NCBI GenBank assembly: GCA_964439595.1
Contig: CAYTOK010000001.1
Span: 167,847-231,846, forward strand
DNA length: 64,000 nucleotides
Source of the DNA: CAIJXB01 sp964439595
GTDB lineage: Bacteria > Chlamydiota > Chlamydiia > Chlamydiales > Rhabdochlamydiaceae
Reading direction: 5' to 3'
Shown here: positions 1-8,448 of the stretch, one piece after another
Position numbering within the stretch: position 1 is the stretch's first letter
Layout: each line of letters starts with the position of its first letter
Notes under the pieces: model-generated
What the model was told of the DNA's origin: nothing
The model's database searches: none
What the model saw: the letters and a program-made list of their open reading frames with translations, nothing else
Position numbers and translations under genes: made by a program

Positions 1-2
1 CT

Positions 3-3000
3 TCTTTTTCTATCGCCGCAGGAGTTGTGACTTTTGGAGGTAATATTACCATCGTAACGGGAGCCGGAAGTATTACTTTTGGTAGTACCGCTGATGGAGC
101 CTATAGCTTGAGTGTGTCATCCACAGGAGCTAAAACATTTGGCGCTGCTATTGGCGGAATCTCTCCTCTTACTTCTATGATTTCCTTAGGAGCTGGAACG
201 TTATCTGTATTTTCAGTAACGACAGTGGGGGCTCAAACTTTTGATAGTGATAGTAGTGTTACATTACAAGGAAGCTATACTACGACTAATTCTACCTTCT
301 CTATTTCTACGGGAGCAGTAACTCTAGCAGGGGATACTACAGTTTCGACAGGTTCTGGAACCATTAGCTTTGGGGGTGCTGTAAATGGAGCTCACAACTT
401 GACTATAGGATCTACAGCAACAAAGACATTTTCAGCCGTCGTTGGAGGGACTGCTCCTCTAACGGCTCTATCTTCTACGGGAGCTGGGACCCTATTGATG
501 TTATCTGTTACAACAATAGGGGCGCAGAGCTCTAGTGCAGATACAGCTGTTACACTTAACGGGACATATACCACAACAGATTCTGCGTTTTCTATTGCAG
601 TAGGTAATGTCACCCTTGCATCTAATAGTACAATTACTGTAGGAATAGGGGCAATTACACTAGGAGGAAATGTCAATGGAGCTTTTTCCCTAACTCTAGA
701 TTCTACAGGAGCAAAAACTATAGGGGGAGCTGTAGGAGGGACCACACCTCTTGCCTCCTTGACATCTACAGGAGTCGGGACTCTCAGTTTGCATTCTATT
801 ATAACAACGGGGGCACAAACCTACGATAGTGACACGGCAGTTACGTTAAATGGATCCTATACTACCACAAATTCTGCTTTTTCAGTGGCGGCGGGTGCTG
901 TAACGCTAACGGCCAATACTTCTATAGGCACTGGATCTGCAAACATTACTCTTGGCAGTACCGTTAACGGTATATTTAGTTTGACGTTAACATCTGCAGG
1001 AGCTAAATCTATTGGAGGTGCGGCTGGAGGGACTGCCTCATTAACTAGTTTAACTTCCCTAGGAGCTGGTACGTTAAGTTTACATTCAGTGACAACGACA
1101 GGAGTACAGACATATGATACGGATGTAGTAGTTACGTTAAACGGTAGCTATGTTACGGCAAATTCTCCTTTTTCTATTGCTACCGGTTCTGTAACTCTTG
1201 CAGGAGATAGTACGATTAATACAGGTACAGGTAATGTGGGCTTTGGAGCCGAGATAAACGGAGCTTTTGCTCTTTCTATTTTCGCCAGCACCGGCACCGT
1301 TTCTTTAACAGGTGTTGGCGGAACCACTCCTATCGGGAATTTAGCGGTGACAGGTTCTACGGTAAACTTGGGTGGTAATGTAACTTTAGCTAGCACAAAG
1401 ACGCTCACTATAACTAATTCTAGTACATGGACCATCGGTAACTTCACTCTTACAGCTCCAGGTGGGATTACACAAAATGGATCTGCTGGGATCACATTAT
1501 CCGGCGATGTAGTCTTTTTGACAACCGACGGTAGCGTTAACTTTGCTAGGCTAATTAATGGACCTGGAGCGTTAACTATTACAGCTGGAGCAGGATCGAT
1601 ATCTTTAGCCGCTCTTGGAACAGGAACAAGCTTAGGTAATGTGGCGGTGTTAGGATCTACAGTAAATCTAGGGGGTGTTATTATCCTTGCTGCTACCAAA
1701 ACTCTTACGGTGACTAACTCTGCTATCTGGACTATTGGTAACTTTACCTTAACAGCGCCTGGTGGTATCACGCAAAATGGTAGCGGTACAACAACTTTAT
1801 CTGGCGATGTCACACTAAATACGACAAATAATAATGTGACTTTTGGATCGGTAATTAATGGACCCGGAGCTTTGACTGTTCCCATAGGAACAGGAAATGC
1901 CTCTTTTGGAGGATTTGGAAGTGGAGCTTCCCTTGGGTCTTTAGTCATTACAGCTGCTGCCGTGAATTTAGGAGGATCTACGACGCTGAGTGCTACGAAA
2001 ACTTTGACCATCACAAATTCAGGAACCTGGACTTCTGATATTGCTACGATCACAGCACCTGGTGGGGTTACACAAAATGGAGCAGGCAGCATTGTTTTAT
2101 CCGGTGATACTAACTTTATTACAACTAATAATGCAGTTAATTTTGCTTCTAGTATAGATGGTCCTGGAGGCATAGGGATCACTGCAGGCTCTGGAGTTAT
2201 TACATTTACGCAAAGTCTTGGAGCAGGAGTGCGTCTAGGTGCTATTACAATTGTAAGTGGATCTAATATCACTGCTTCAGGACAGATTAGATCTGCATCA
2301 CTGAATATTGCAAGTGCTATAGGAACTACGACTTTTACAGGATTATTAAATACCAATGGAATAAGTGGAATTAGCCTATCAGGAGATATATTTAGTTTTG
2401 CAAGCACAATTAACACTTCTGGAACAGGGCCCCTTACTTTAGTACATACTGGGGTGGCCACCTTTAATGGCAATTTAACCCTTGACGGGGCTTTTAATGA
2501 GAGTGGATCTGGAGGTACGGTACAGTTAGGAGGCAATATCACAACAACGGGAGATATTATTCACTTCACAAATGTGCTTAATATAACTACGAATATTGAG
2601 ATGGTCACTCTAGGAGGTGGTATCGCATTTAATAGCAACTTAACTAGCACAGGCGGGGTTTATAATCTTACTTTAAATGCTTGTACTGGCGGGGCTATTA
2701 ATGCACAAGATTTAGGTAGCGCTTCACATCCTCTTGGCACTTTTACAGCCACAGCCGTTTTTGTGAGCATTGGGACACTCTATGCTGGCTCTCAAAGCAC
2801 TAATAATTGTGGAGGTAGCGTTGCTTTATTTGGGACGTATGATACAGGAGGAGCAGACTTCCTTATTCCTGGCAATGCTACCTTAGTGGGAGATGTAACT
2901 ATTAATGCTGGAACCGGTAACATTATTTTTGTAGGAACAACAAATGGCGCTTTTTCTTTAACAGCTAATAGCACGGGTACCACGGCATTTGGAGGGATTA

Positions 3001-5984
3001 TAGGAGGAGCAACGCCTCTTGCGGCTTTCACTACAAATGGGGGAGGCTCTTCTAGCTTTTATGGCATTGTGACAACAGGAGCGCAAAGTTTAGGGGATGC
3101 TAATATTTCTTTAAGAGGAGATTTTCAAACAACAAATTCTTCTTTTACAGCAGCTGGAGCTGTGACGCTTGGTGCTAATACAGCAGTTGCAACAGGTTCC
3201 GGGACTGTTGGATTTAATAGCACCGTAGATGGACCCTATACATTAGGTGTTACAAGCACTGGAGGAAGAACGTTTAGTGGCAGCATAGGAGGAAGTACCG
3301 CTTTATCTGCTGTTACTACAACTGGCACTGCAAGTGAAAGCTTTGTTAATGTAAGAACAATAGGAAGTCAATCCTTGGGAGGAAGCCCGATCATTTTAAA
3401 TGGTGTTTATACAAGTAATAGTGACGGCTCCTTTAACATACCAGGAGATGCTTTACTAGGAGGAGATGTCACTGTTAATGTAGGCGCTGGCAATATTTAT
3501 TTTTCTAATACGGTGAATGGAGCACATAATTTTATTTTAAATAGTACCGGAAGTACCACTCTTTCTGGAAATCTAGGAGAAACAACTCCTTTAACAACTA
3601 TTACAACAAGTGCGGGAGGCAGCGCTATACTTGGAGGGAACATTACAACAACAGGAGCGCAGTCTTATGAAGATACGACTCTTTCTATGGGTGGAACGTT
3701 TACTACAAGTAATGCACCATTTACAGTGGCAGGAACAGCTACTTTAACGGCAGCTACAACTGTATCTGCAGGTACAGGGGCTGTATCTTTTGCTGCAGTA
3801 GGAGGAACTACAGCTGGAGTGGAAGACCTTTTAATAACAGGAGGGAGTATTGCCTTTACAGGAAATGTTGGTGCTACAATAGGTTTAGGTGAGATGACTC
3901 TTACAGGGACAAGCTATACGTTTTCTGTTAATGCTACAGCACTTGCACTACATATACTCGCCGCCGGAAACCTCACTGTCGTTGACACGCTTACAGTCGG
4001 TCAGCTTACAACCGTAACAGATAGCTACGCTATAAACTTAGGCGAAGCTACTATCGGTTCAGATACAACCTTTAATAATACAGGCACTTTGACGGCCAGA
4101 AACTTAACGTCATCAGGCTTCTTATTCTCTACTTTTCCAAGTATGAATAGTATGACAGGTAGTGTAATTAGTACAGGTAATATGATCTTTAGTAATGTTT
4201 CTTCAGCAGATGCTACCTTCACCACAAATGGAGGGAATTTTACCGTAAATGGCACTTTAAATGCTACTGCCTTGGGGGATAACGTAACTATAGATGCAGG
4301 AGCAGGAGTTGTTTCTATTTTTGGCCTTATAGGTGATACAATTGGTGTAGGAGATTTATCTATCACGGGAAGTTCATTTACTGCTTCCTCTGCCATTTCT
4401 ATACTTGGCAACATGACCTTTGCCGTTGCAGGGACAACTTCTCTTCAAGCTGTTAGCACGGGAGGCTCCTTTACGCAGACGGGGGGAGTCCTTAGTTTAG
4501 CAGGGGATTTGATATCTGGCCATAACTTTATCTCTATAGGGGGTCTTGTCACTATTTTAGCAGATTTGACCATCACTACTATAGATAATGCAGACATTAC
4601 CTTAGGGGATGATCTTACAGGAGCCTTTACCTTAATACTCAGTGCAGGGGATAGCGGCAATGTATCGTTCCAGGGTATAGATGTAGAATCCACTGTTATA
4701 CATGGAGATACTATCTCACAAAATGGAGATGTAGTTGCTACTGGGACTGTTCTTTATAATAGTAATCTTCAGCTTTTTGGTGACATTACAGCAGGCACAG
4801 TTACTATAGATAGTGCTCTTATTCTAAGGACAGCAAACGCTTCCATTACAGCAACGGGAAGTGGTGGAGTTACTATGTCAAGTACGGCAGATAGTAGCAA
4901 CCCTGCTTATAGCTTGACGATTACGGCGTTAAATGGACCTATTACTTTTGTAGGAAATGTTGGAGTGTCAGGACCTTTTAATAATTTGACTATGAGCGCT
5001 GCAAGCGTTGAGATGGATGCTAATATAGGAGCAGTCGGTGATTTAGGAGTTATTGGATCCCTTGATCTCACTGCAACAGGAACTATCCTTATGCATTCTA
5101 CGACAGTTGCTGCTAATGCGCAAAGCTATAGTGCAAGTAGTATGGAAATGGATGTTTCTGGTGTGATGCTCTTTAAAGCGCTAGCCTCAGGAGTTAGCTT
5201 TAACACTCCCATAAGGCTAGTAGCCGATACAAGCTTGACAGTAGAAGTTGGATCTGGAGATGTAACTCTATCTAATCTGCAGGCAGATGCTTTTGGCAGT
5301 GTGGCAATAAATACGGTAGCAGGAACTCTTTATATAGGAAACATTGGCACGGTTAACCCTATTGGAGGCCTTGCGATAGATGTTACTGCTGTCAGTCTAA
5401 CAGGAAATATTTCAGCTACAGGAAAGATGTTGTTTAAAGCTTTTGGAGATATTGAAAATCCTGGGCAGTTTACTATTGCAGATACGACAATAGAGGCGAT
5501 TTTTATTGATTCTATAAATAGCAGCATAGGTACATCCCTTCTACCGATGATCATAGATTTCCCAAATGCGCAAACATTTATTGGCGCTATTGGGCCCGGG
5601 TATTTTACAGGAACCGCATTAGGTAATATTCTTTACTGCGATCCGCAAGAACTACCAGACTTTTTGGTACTTAACGGTACCACGATTACTTGTAGTTCAC
5701 CACCACCACCACCTCCTCCCCCGCCGCCGCCACCACCACCGCCAGTACCAGCCCACCATAGCATACGAGTTCCAGCAAACATATATTTTGTTCCAGGGGT
5801 CACAACAGAGCAAGGTAGCCTTGCCGGAGAGATGTACTTCTTCCCGGACTTTGTAGAGGAGAACATAGTAGATAGAAATGCTCCCGTCTACTATATCCCA
5901 CAAGCTAAGGTTACTGCTACGAATGAGGTAGTGGGATCTGAAAAAATGGATAAACTAAATCTTATAGAGCGGGTGGCAGTTTAA
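3..5984 (+). CDS. Giant Gly/Ser/Thr-rich repeat protein, C-terminal part (adhesin-like)
   Basis: The reading frame is open to the left window edge. The GTG at 27 lies inside a repeat, so it is not a start and the true N-terminus is outside the window. About 1990 residues are visible, dominated by G, S, T, A, V, L and N, with alternating short beta-strand-like segments as in filamentous-haemagglutinin or beta-helix surface proteins. At least two repeat families occur: about 97 residues (from 228, diverged copies near 3078-3760) and about 100 residues (1365-2264). Residues encoded at 5700-5744 are 15 prolines in a row, followed by an 80-residue non-repetitive tail ending LNLIERVAV. No C-terminal autotransporter barrel of about 280 residues is present, so secretion would need a partner or another route. 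A surface or secreted role is inferred; no catalytic motif was seen. Confidence 0.8.
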   Translation, partial: SFSIAAGVVTFGGNITIVTGAGSITFGSTADGAYSLSVSSTGAKTFGAAIGGISPLTSMISLGAGTLSVFSVTTVGAQTFDSDSSVTLQGSYTTTNSTFSISTGAVTLAGDTTVSTGSGTISFGGAVNGAHNLTIGSTATKTFSAVVGGTAPLTALSSTGAGTLLMLSVTTIGAQSSSADTAVTLNGTYTTTDSAFSIAVGNVTLASNSTITVGIGAITLGGNVNGAFSLTLDSTGAKTIGGAVGGTTPLASLTSTGVGTLSLHSIITTGAQTYDSDTAVTLNGSYTTTNSAFSVAAGAVTLTANTSIGTGSANITLGSTVNGIFSLTLTSAGAKSIGGAAGGTASLTSLTSLGAGTLSLHSVTTTGVQTYDTDVVVTLNGSYVTANSPFSIATGSVTLAGDSTINTGTGNVGFGAEINGAFALSIFASTGTVSLTGVGGTTPIGNLAVTGSTVNLGGNVTLASTKTLTITNSSTWTIGNFTLTAPGGITQNGSAGITLSGDVVFLTTDGSVNFARLINGPGALTITAGAGSISLAALGTGTSLGNVAVLGSTVNLGGVIILAATKTLTVTNSAIWTIGNFTLTAPGGITQNGSGTTTLSGDVTLNTTNNNVTFGSVINGPGALTVPIGTGNASFGGFGSGASLGSLVITAAAVNLGGSTTLSATKTLTITNSGTWTSDIATITAPGGVTQNGAGSIVLSGDTNFITTNNAVNFASSIDGPGGIGITAGSGVITFTQSLGAGVRLGAITIVSGSNITASGQIRSASLNIASAIGTTTFTGLLNTNGISGISLSGDIFSFASTINTSGTGPLTLVHTGVATFNGNLTLDGAFNESGSGGTVQLGGNITTTGDIIHFTNVLNITTNIEMVTLGGGIAFNSNLTSTGGVYNLTLNACTGGAINAQDLGSASHPLGTFTATAVFVSIGTLYAGSQSTNNCGGSVALFGTYDTGGADFLIPGNATLVGDVTINAGTGNIIFVGTTNGAFSLTANSTGTTAFGGIIGGATPLAAFTTNGGGSSSFYGIVTTGAQSLGDANISLRGDFQTTNSSFTAAGAVTLGANTAVATGSGTVGFNSTVDGPYTLGVTSTGGRTFSGSIGGSTALSAVTTTGTASESFVNVRTIGSQSLGGSPIILNGVYTSNSDGSFNIPGDALLGGDVTVNVGAGNIYFSNTVNGAHNFILNSTGSTTLSGNLGETTPLTTITTSAGGSAILGGNITTTGAQSYEDTTLSMGGTFTTSNAPFTVAGTATLTAATTVSAGTGAVSFAAVGGTTAGVEDLLITGGSIAFTGNVGATIGLGEMTLTGTSYTFSVNATALALHILAAGNLTVVDTLTVGQLTTVTDSYAINLGEATIGSDTTFNNTGTLTARNLTSSGFLFSTFPSMNSMTGSVISTGNMIFSNVSSADATFTTNGGNFTVNGTLNATALGDNVTIDAGAGVVSIFGLIGDTIGVGDLSITGSSFTASSAISILGNMTFAVAGTTSLQAVSTGGSFTQTGGVLSLAGDLISGHNFISIGGLVTILADLTITTIDNADITLGDDLTGAFTLILSAGDSGNVSFQGIDVESTVIHGDTISQNGDVVATGTVLYNSNLQLFGDITAGTVTIDSALILRTANASITATGSGGVTMSSTADSSNPAYSLTITALNGPITFVGNVGVSGPFNNLTMSAASVEMDANIGAVGDLGVIGSLDLTATGTILMHSTTVAANAQSYSASSMEMDVSGVMLFKALASGVSFNTPIRLVADTSLTVEVGSGDVTLSNLQADAFGSVAINTVAGTLYIGNIGTVNPIGGLAIDVTAVSLTGNISATGKMLFKAFGDIENPGQFTIADTTIEAIFIDSINSSIGTSLLPMIIDFPNAQTFIGAIGPGYFTGTALGNILYCDPQELPDFLVLNGTTITCSSPPPPPPPPPPPPPPPVPAHHSIRVPANIYFVPGVTTEQGSLAGEMYFFPDFVEENIVDRNAPVYYIPQAKVTATNEVVGSEKMDKLNLIERVAV
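228..1300 (+). repeat. Tandem 291-bp (97-residue) coding repeats
   Basis: The motif G-A/V-Q-(T/S)-x-D-(S/T)-D, followed by VTL(N/Q)GSYTT and later a GGTxPL motif, recurs starting at 228, 519, 810 and 1101. The spacing is exactly 291 bp each time. The fourth copy diverges after about 1290. More diverged copies with near-identical spacing (about 285 and 291 bp) begin near 3078, 3363 and 3654. The repeats are in frame and form the body of the giant surface-like protein. Confidence 0.85.
1365..2264 (+). repeat. Three tandem 300-bp (100-residue) coding repeats
   Basis: A second unit type beginning NLGG, with the shared cores TKTLT(I/V)TNS, TAPGG(I/V)TQNG and LSGD, starts at 1365, 1665 and 1965. 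The spacing is exactly 300 bp. It lies immediately after the 97-residue family within the same reading frame, so the protein has at least two independently expanded modules. Confidence 0.85.
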
Positions 5985-6211
5985 AGAAGCTGTTTGGTGT
6001 ATTGCTTTATTGTTTTCTATGGTTTAGATCGTCATTTAAGGAAGGATTCTATATAATGGAGCCTTCTGCTTTTTGGGACACCTAACTACGTTAGTAATGC
6101 TCTTTAACGATACTCATTTTTAGGGGACTTTGAGGAAGAAAATAGGAGTTTTCCCTTTTCTTAGAAGGGTCCCACCTTAATTTTAGGTTAATGCAGCCGG
6201 TAGATAGACCC

Positions 6212-6595
6212 TTAAAGCAGATCTTTTTCTTGGCATTGTGATTCCATTTCTATAACAAGTTCTTTTTTATAAGAGGCAACACCATAACAAAAAACCTCTC
6301 CAGAGTATCCAAGGTTTTGCAGTCTTGATATGTATTTTTTTTCTTTAATTTGAAGTAGAGCTTCTTTAGCAAGTGATTTTAGGTCTTTTTTTTGCCCCTT
6401 TTAAATTCTAATATGACACCTTTATTTTGAGAGAGATTAGGCATTTTAGGACAAAGCATAATGTCATAGCGTCCATATCCGGACTCTAGATTTGATGAGA
6501 AACTAAAAGTCCTAAGACAAACAGATGGAGGCTTCTTTCTAAATCTTTTTCAGGCAGGTCGTGGGAGCTGCAGAAGCTTCTGACAAAAATTTCTT
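6212..6595 (-). pseudogene. Remnant of a PD-(D/E)XK nuclease-superfamily protein (PDDEXK_9 / DUF1703 type)
   Basis: On the minus strand the fragments LPEKDLERSLHLFVLGLLVS, SGYGRYDIMLCPK, GVILEFKRG and ALLQIKEKKYISRLQ appear in this order but in different frames. They match my memory of the C-terminal nuclease domain of the AAA-ATPase/PDDEXK_9 family, including the D...E-x-K core (RYDIML and LEFK). One break falls at a run of eight T on the plus strand (6386-6393). A second break, with apparent loss of about ten codons, is near 6495-6505. The ATPase part is missing because the 5' side runs into lplA. The fragment is clearly decayed; family assignment is by motif only. Confidence 0.7.
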
Positions 6596-6597
6596 TG

Positions 6598-7302
6598 TTA
6601 TTCTATTTTTATATATGTAGTGGAGCAGCGTGTTTTTGGACTGGTATTTTCTTTTTGATAGGGGATGAGGGTGATTTCGTGGTTATTTTTTGCATAGGTA
6701 TGGATTTTTTCGAAAAAAGCCTCTTTAGAAGGAAAATGGTCCTTCAAAGTACAGAGAAATTCCTTATGGGGTCTTCCTTCCCTGTAATTTGGCGTTTTGC
6801 GGGGGTGTAGCAGGCATTCCATGTTTTCTGGCGTGAAATCCCACAGAAAAGAGGTGTGCTGTAAAAAACGGTCTTTTGTGATGTATTGCGCATTGCCACC
6901 ACATTTCTTGGCTCCAATCACAAAGTCATTTTCCCTTAGGGCAAATTCAGGTAGAGCTAAAGCTTTTTGGTAGAAAGACTCAGACCATTTTAAAATCTTT
7001 TCAGGATACGCTGGAAAGTCAAAAGTATTTTTACTGCATATAAAAGAAAGAAAAAGGGTGGATTCGTCAATGAAGACGGTCCCCCCCCCACTGAATCTTT
7101 TAATAATTGGACAATTCTTTTTAAGAGTATTTTCTTTGTGAACTAATTCTTCTACCTTCCCTGAAATCCCCATAACAATAGCGGGGGGAGATCCTGTATT
7201 TAAGATAATAAAATTTCTTGTATCTTCTCTTAGTAAACGCTCTTCTAAAAGAAGCTGCTCAAAAATAGGAATATTTTCTAAATGAATTAGGTGAAAAGAC
7301 AT
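6598..7302 (-). CDS. lplA: Lipoate-protein ligase A family protein
   Basis: A 234-residue protein of the biotin/lipoate ligase fold. The signature RFSGGGTVFIDESTLFLSFI at about residues 69-88 fits the lipoate-binding glycine-rich loop, and the segment GAKKCGGNAQ provides the conserved lysine region. The predicted role is attachment of lipoate, scavenged or host-derived, to E2 subunits of 2-oxoacid dehydrogenases or GcvH in the cytoplasm. It is shorter than E. coli LplA (about 338 residues) and lacks the C-terminal accessory domain, as in many intracellular bacteria. It sits in the lplA-gidA neighbourhood also known from Chlamydia. The exact reaction (ligase or transferase) cannot be told from the sequence. 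Confidence 0.8.
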   Translation of the reverse strand: MSFHLIHLENIPIFEQLLLEERLLREDTRNFIILNTGSPPAIVMGISGKVEELVHKENTLKKNCPIIKRFSGGGTVFIDESTLFLSFICSKNTFDFPAYPEKILKWSESFYQKALALPEFALRENDFVIGAKKCGGNAQYITKDRFLQHTSFLWDFTPENMECLLHPRKTPNYREGRPHKEFLCTLKDHFPSKEAFFEKIHTYAKNNHEITLIPYQKENTSPKTRCSTTYIKIE

Positions 7303-7355
7303 GGCATGTTTTTTTATTAAGTTTTGCTTGAAAGTAAATATTAGAACAAATCGAA

Positions 7356-8303
7356 TTATTTAGAAATAACAATATTTCCAGCTTTTTGTTTCTTTTCTAA
7401 GGAACTTTTGATTTTATCTATAGATGATTCTAGCTGTGTAAGAACTTTAGCAGAACCTGAGAGATCTTTTTCAAAAGAGAGAATTCCTATAGAGACTGTG
7501 ACTAAAATTTCTGATAAGGAGGTTTTAAGAGTAGTAGTAGATACTTCTTTACGGATGTCTTCAGCAATGATCTTACCTGCAGCAGTGGAGGTTTTAGGGA
7601 GCAGCATAAGATAATGTCCCAAACCTTCTGTGAGTAAAAAGTCGTGTTTACGAAGTCTTGTTTTTAAGAGTTTTTCTACCTGTTCTACCATTTGCTTTAT
7701 TTCTTGTGTCTTTAAAGATTTGGATAATTTTTCAAAAGAATCTATTTGGATGGTGAATACACTAAGGGGTGTTGCTATATTTTTTGTTTCTATGATCTTT
7801 TTAAGAGTTTGATCTTTGATCAGTGTTTTTCTAGAGAATGCTTTGGTGTCTTTAGGGATTAAAGCAGGCGCTCTTATTTTACCTGTGATCGTTTTCATTT
7901 TTTTGGTAAGAGAAGGAGTGAAATGCACCGCAATTCTTTCATAGAGTTCTTCTGCATCTAAGGGCTCATGGATGAAGTCAGTGACGCCAGCTTGCAGAGC
8001 TTCATTAACAAGTGTTTTTTTAATTATTTGAGAGATTAAGAAGATGGGAATCGTTTTTTTAGGCAGAGTTTTTCTTAAGTGAGGGCAGAAGTTAGTTAGG
8101 GGCTCATCTAAGGATGAGTGGTCTATAAGGACTATTTCTACGACGGTGTTTTTTAACCAATCGATAGCGGAGGCGCAGTCTTCCGTTGTCACTATATAAT
8201 AAAGACCTTTTAGATGTTTTGTGAAGAAAGCTACTTTATAGGGGTCTTTGCATAGTAAAAGTGCTGTAGCTAGAGAGCTGGTGCTTCGCATAAAATCCAT
8301 CAT
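7356..8303 (-). CDS. Receiver-like domain fused to a degenerate GGDEF domain
   Basis: A 315-residue protein. Residues about 12-125 look like a CheY-type receiver: a phospho-acceptor Asp in VLIDHSS is present, but the conserved lysine region reads FIHEPLD. Residues about 180-310 resemble a GGDEF fold, with ITIQID-type and VTVSIGIL strands, but the signature loop reads GLGHYLMLLP instead of GGDEF. Diguanylate cyclase activity is therefore unlikely. The start is ambiguous because Met1, Met2 and Met5 follow an AAGGA. It lies between lplA and gidA, 145 bp from gidA. A sensor or scaffold role in regulation is inferred; no partner kinase is visible here. Confidence 0.65.
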   Translation of the reverse strand: MMDFMRSTSSLATALLLCKDPYKVAFFTKHLKGLYYIVTTEDCASAIDWLKNTVVEIVLIDHSSLDEPLTNFCPHLRKTLPKKTIPIFLISQIIKKTLVNEALQAGVTDFIHEPLDAEELYERIAVHFTPSLTKKMKTITGKIRAPALIPKDTKAFSRKTLIKDQTLKKIIETKNIATPLSVFTIQIDSFEKLSKSLKTQEIKQMVEQVEKLLKTRLRKHDFLLTEGLGHYLMLLPKTSTAAGKIIAEDIRKEVSTTTLKTSLSEILVTVSIGILSFEKDLSGSAKVLTQLESSIDKIKSSLEKKQKAGNIVISK

Positions 8304-8448
8304 CCTTTTTTTTTATTAAAGCAACTCACGGCTTTTAATAGTAGTTTATTTTTTTATTTCCCTAAGGACGAGGCTGACTTCAAATGTACTTTTTTTACCT
8401 GAGTTTTTTTTTAAGCTCCGGGAATTTACGCTTGCTACAAGAGAAACT

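Noticed and set aside
392..745. Minus-strand 117-codon frame in the repeat gene
   Set aside because: Same cause: an antisense shadow of the Gly/Thr-rich repeats.
1148..2542. Minus-strand open frame of 464 codons antisense to the repeat protein
   Set aside because: It mirrors the third-position bias of the repetitive coding strand, has Pro/Val-rich low-complexity content, no recognised domain, and lies wholly inside a better frame.
6595..6810. Plus-strand 71-codon frame
   Set aside because: Antisense to the 3' end of lplA; composition and motifs belong to lplA.
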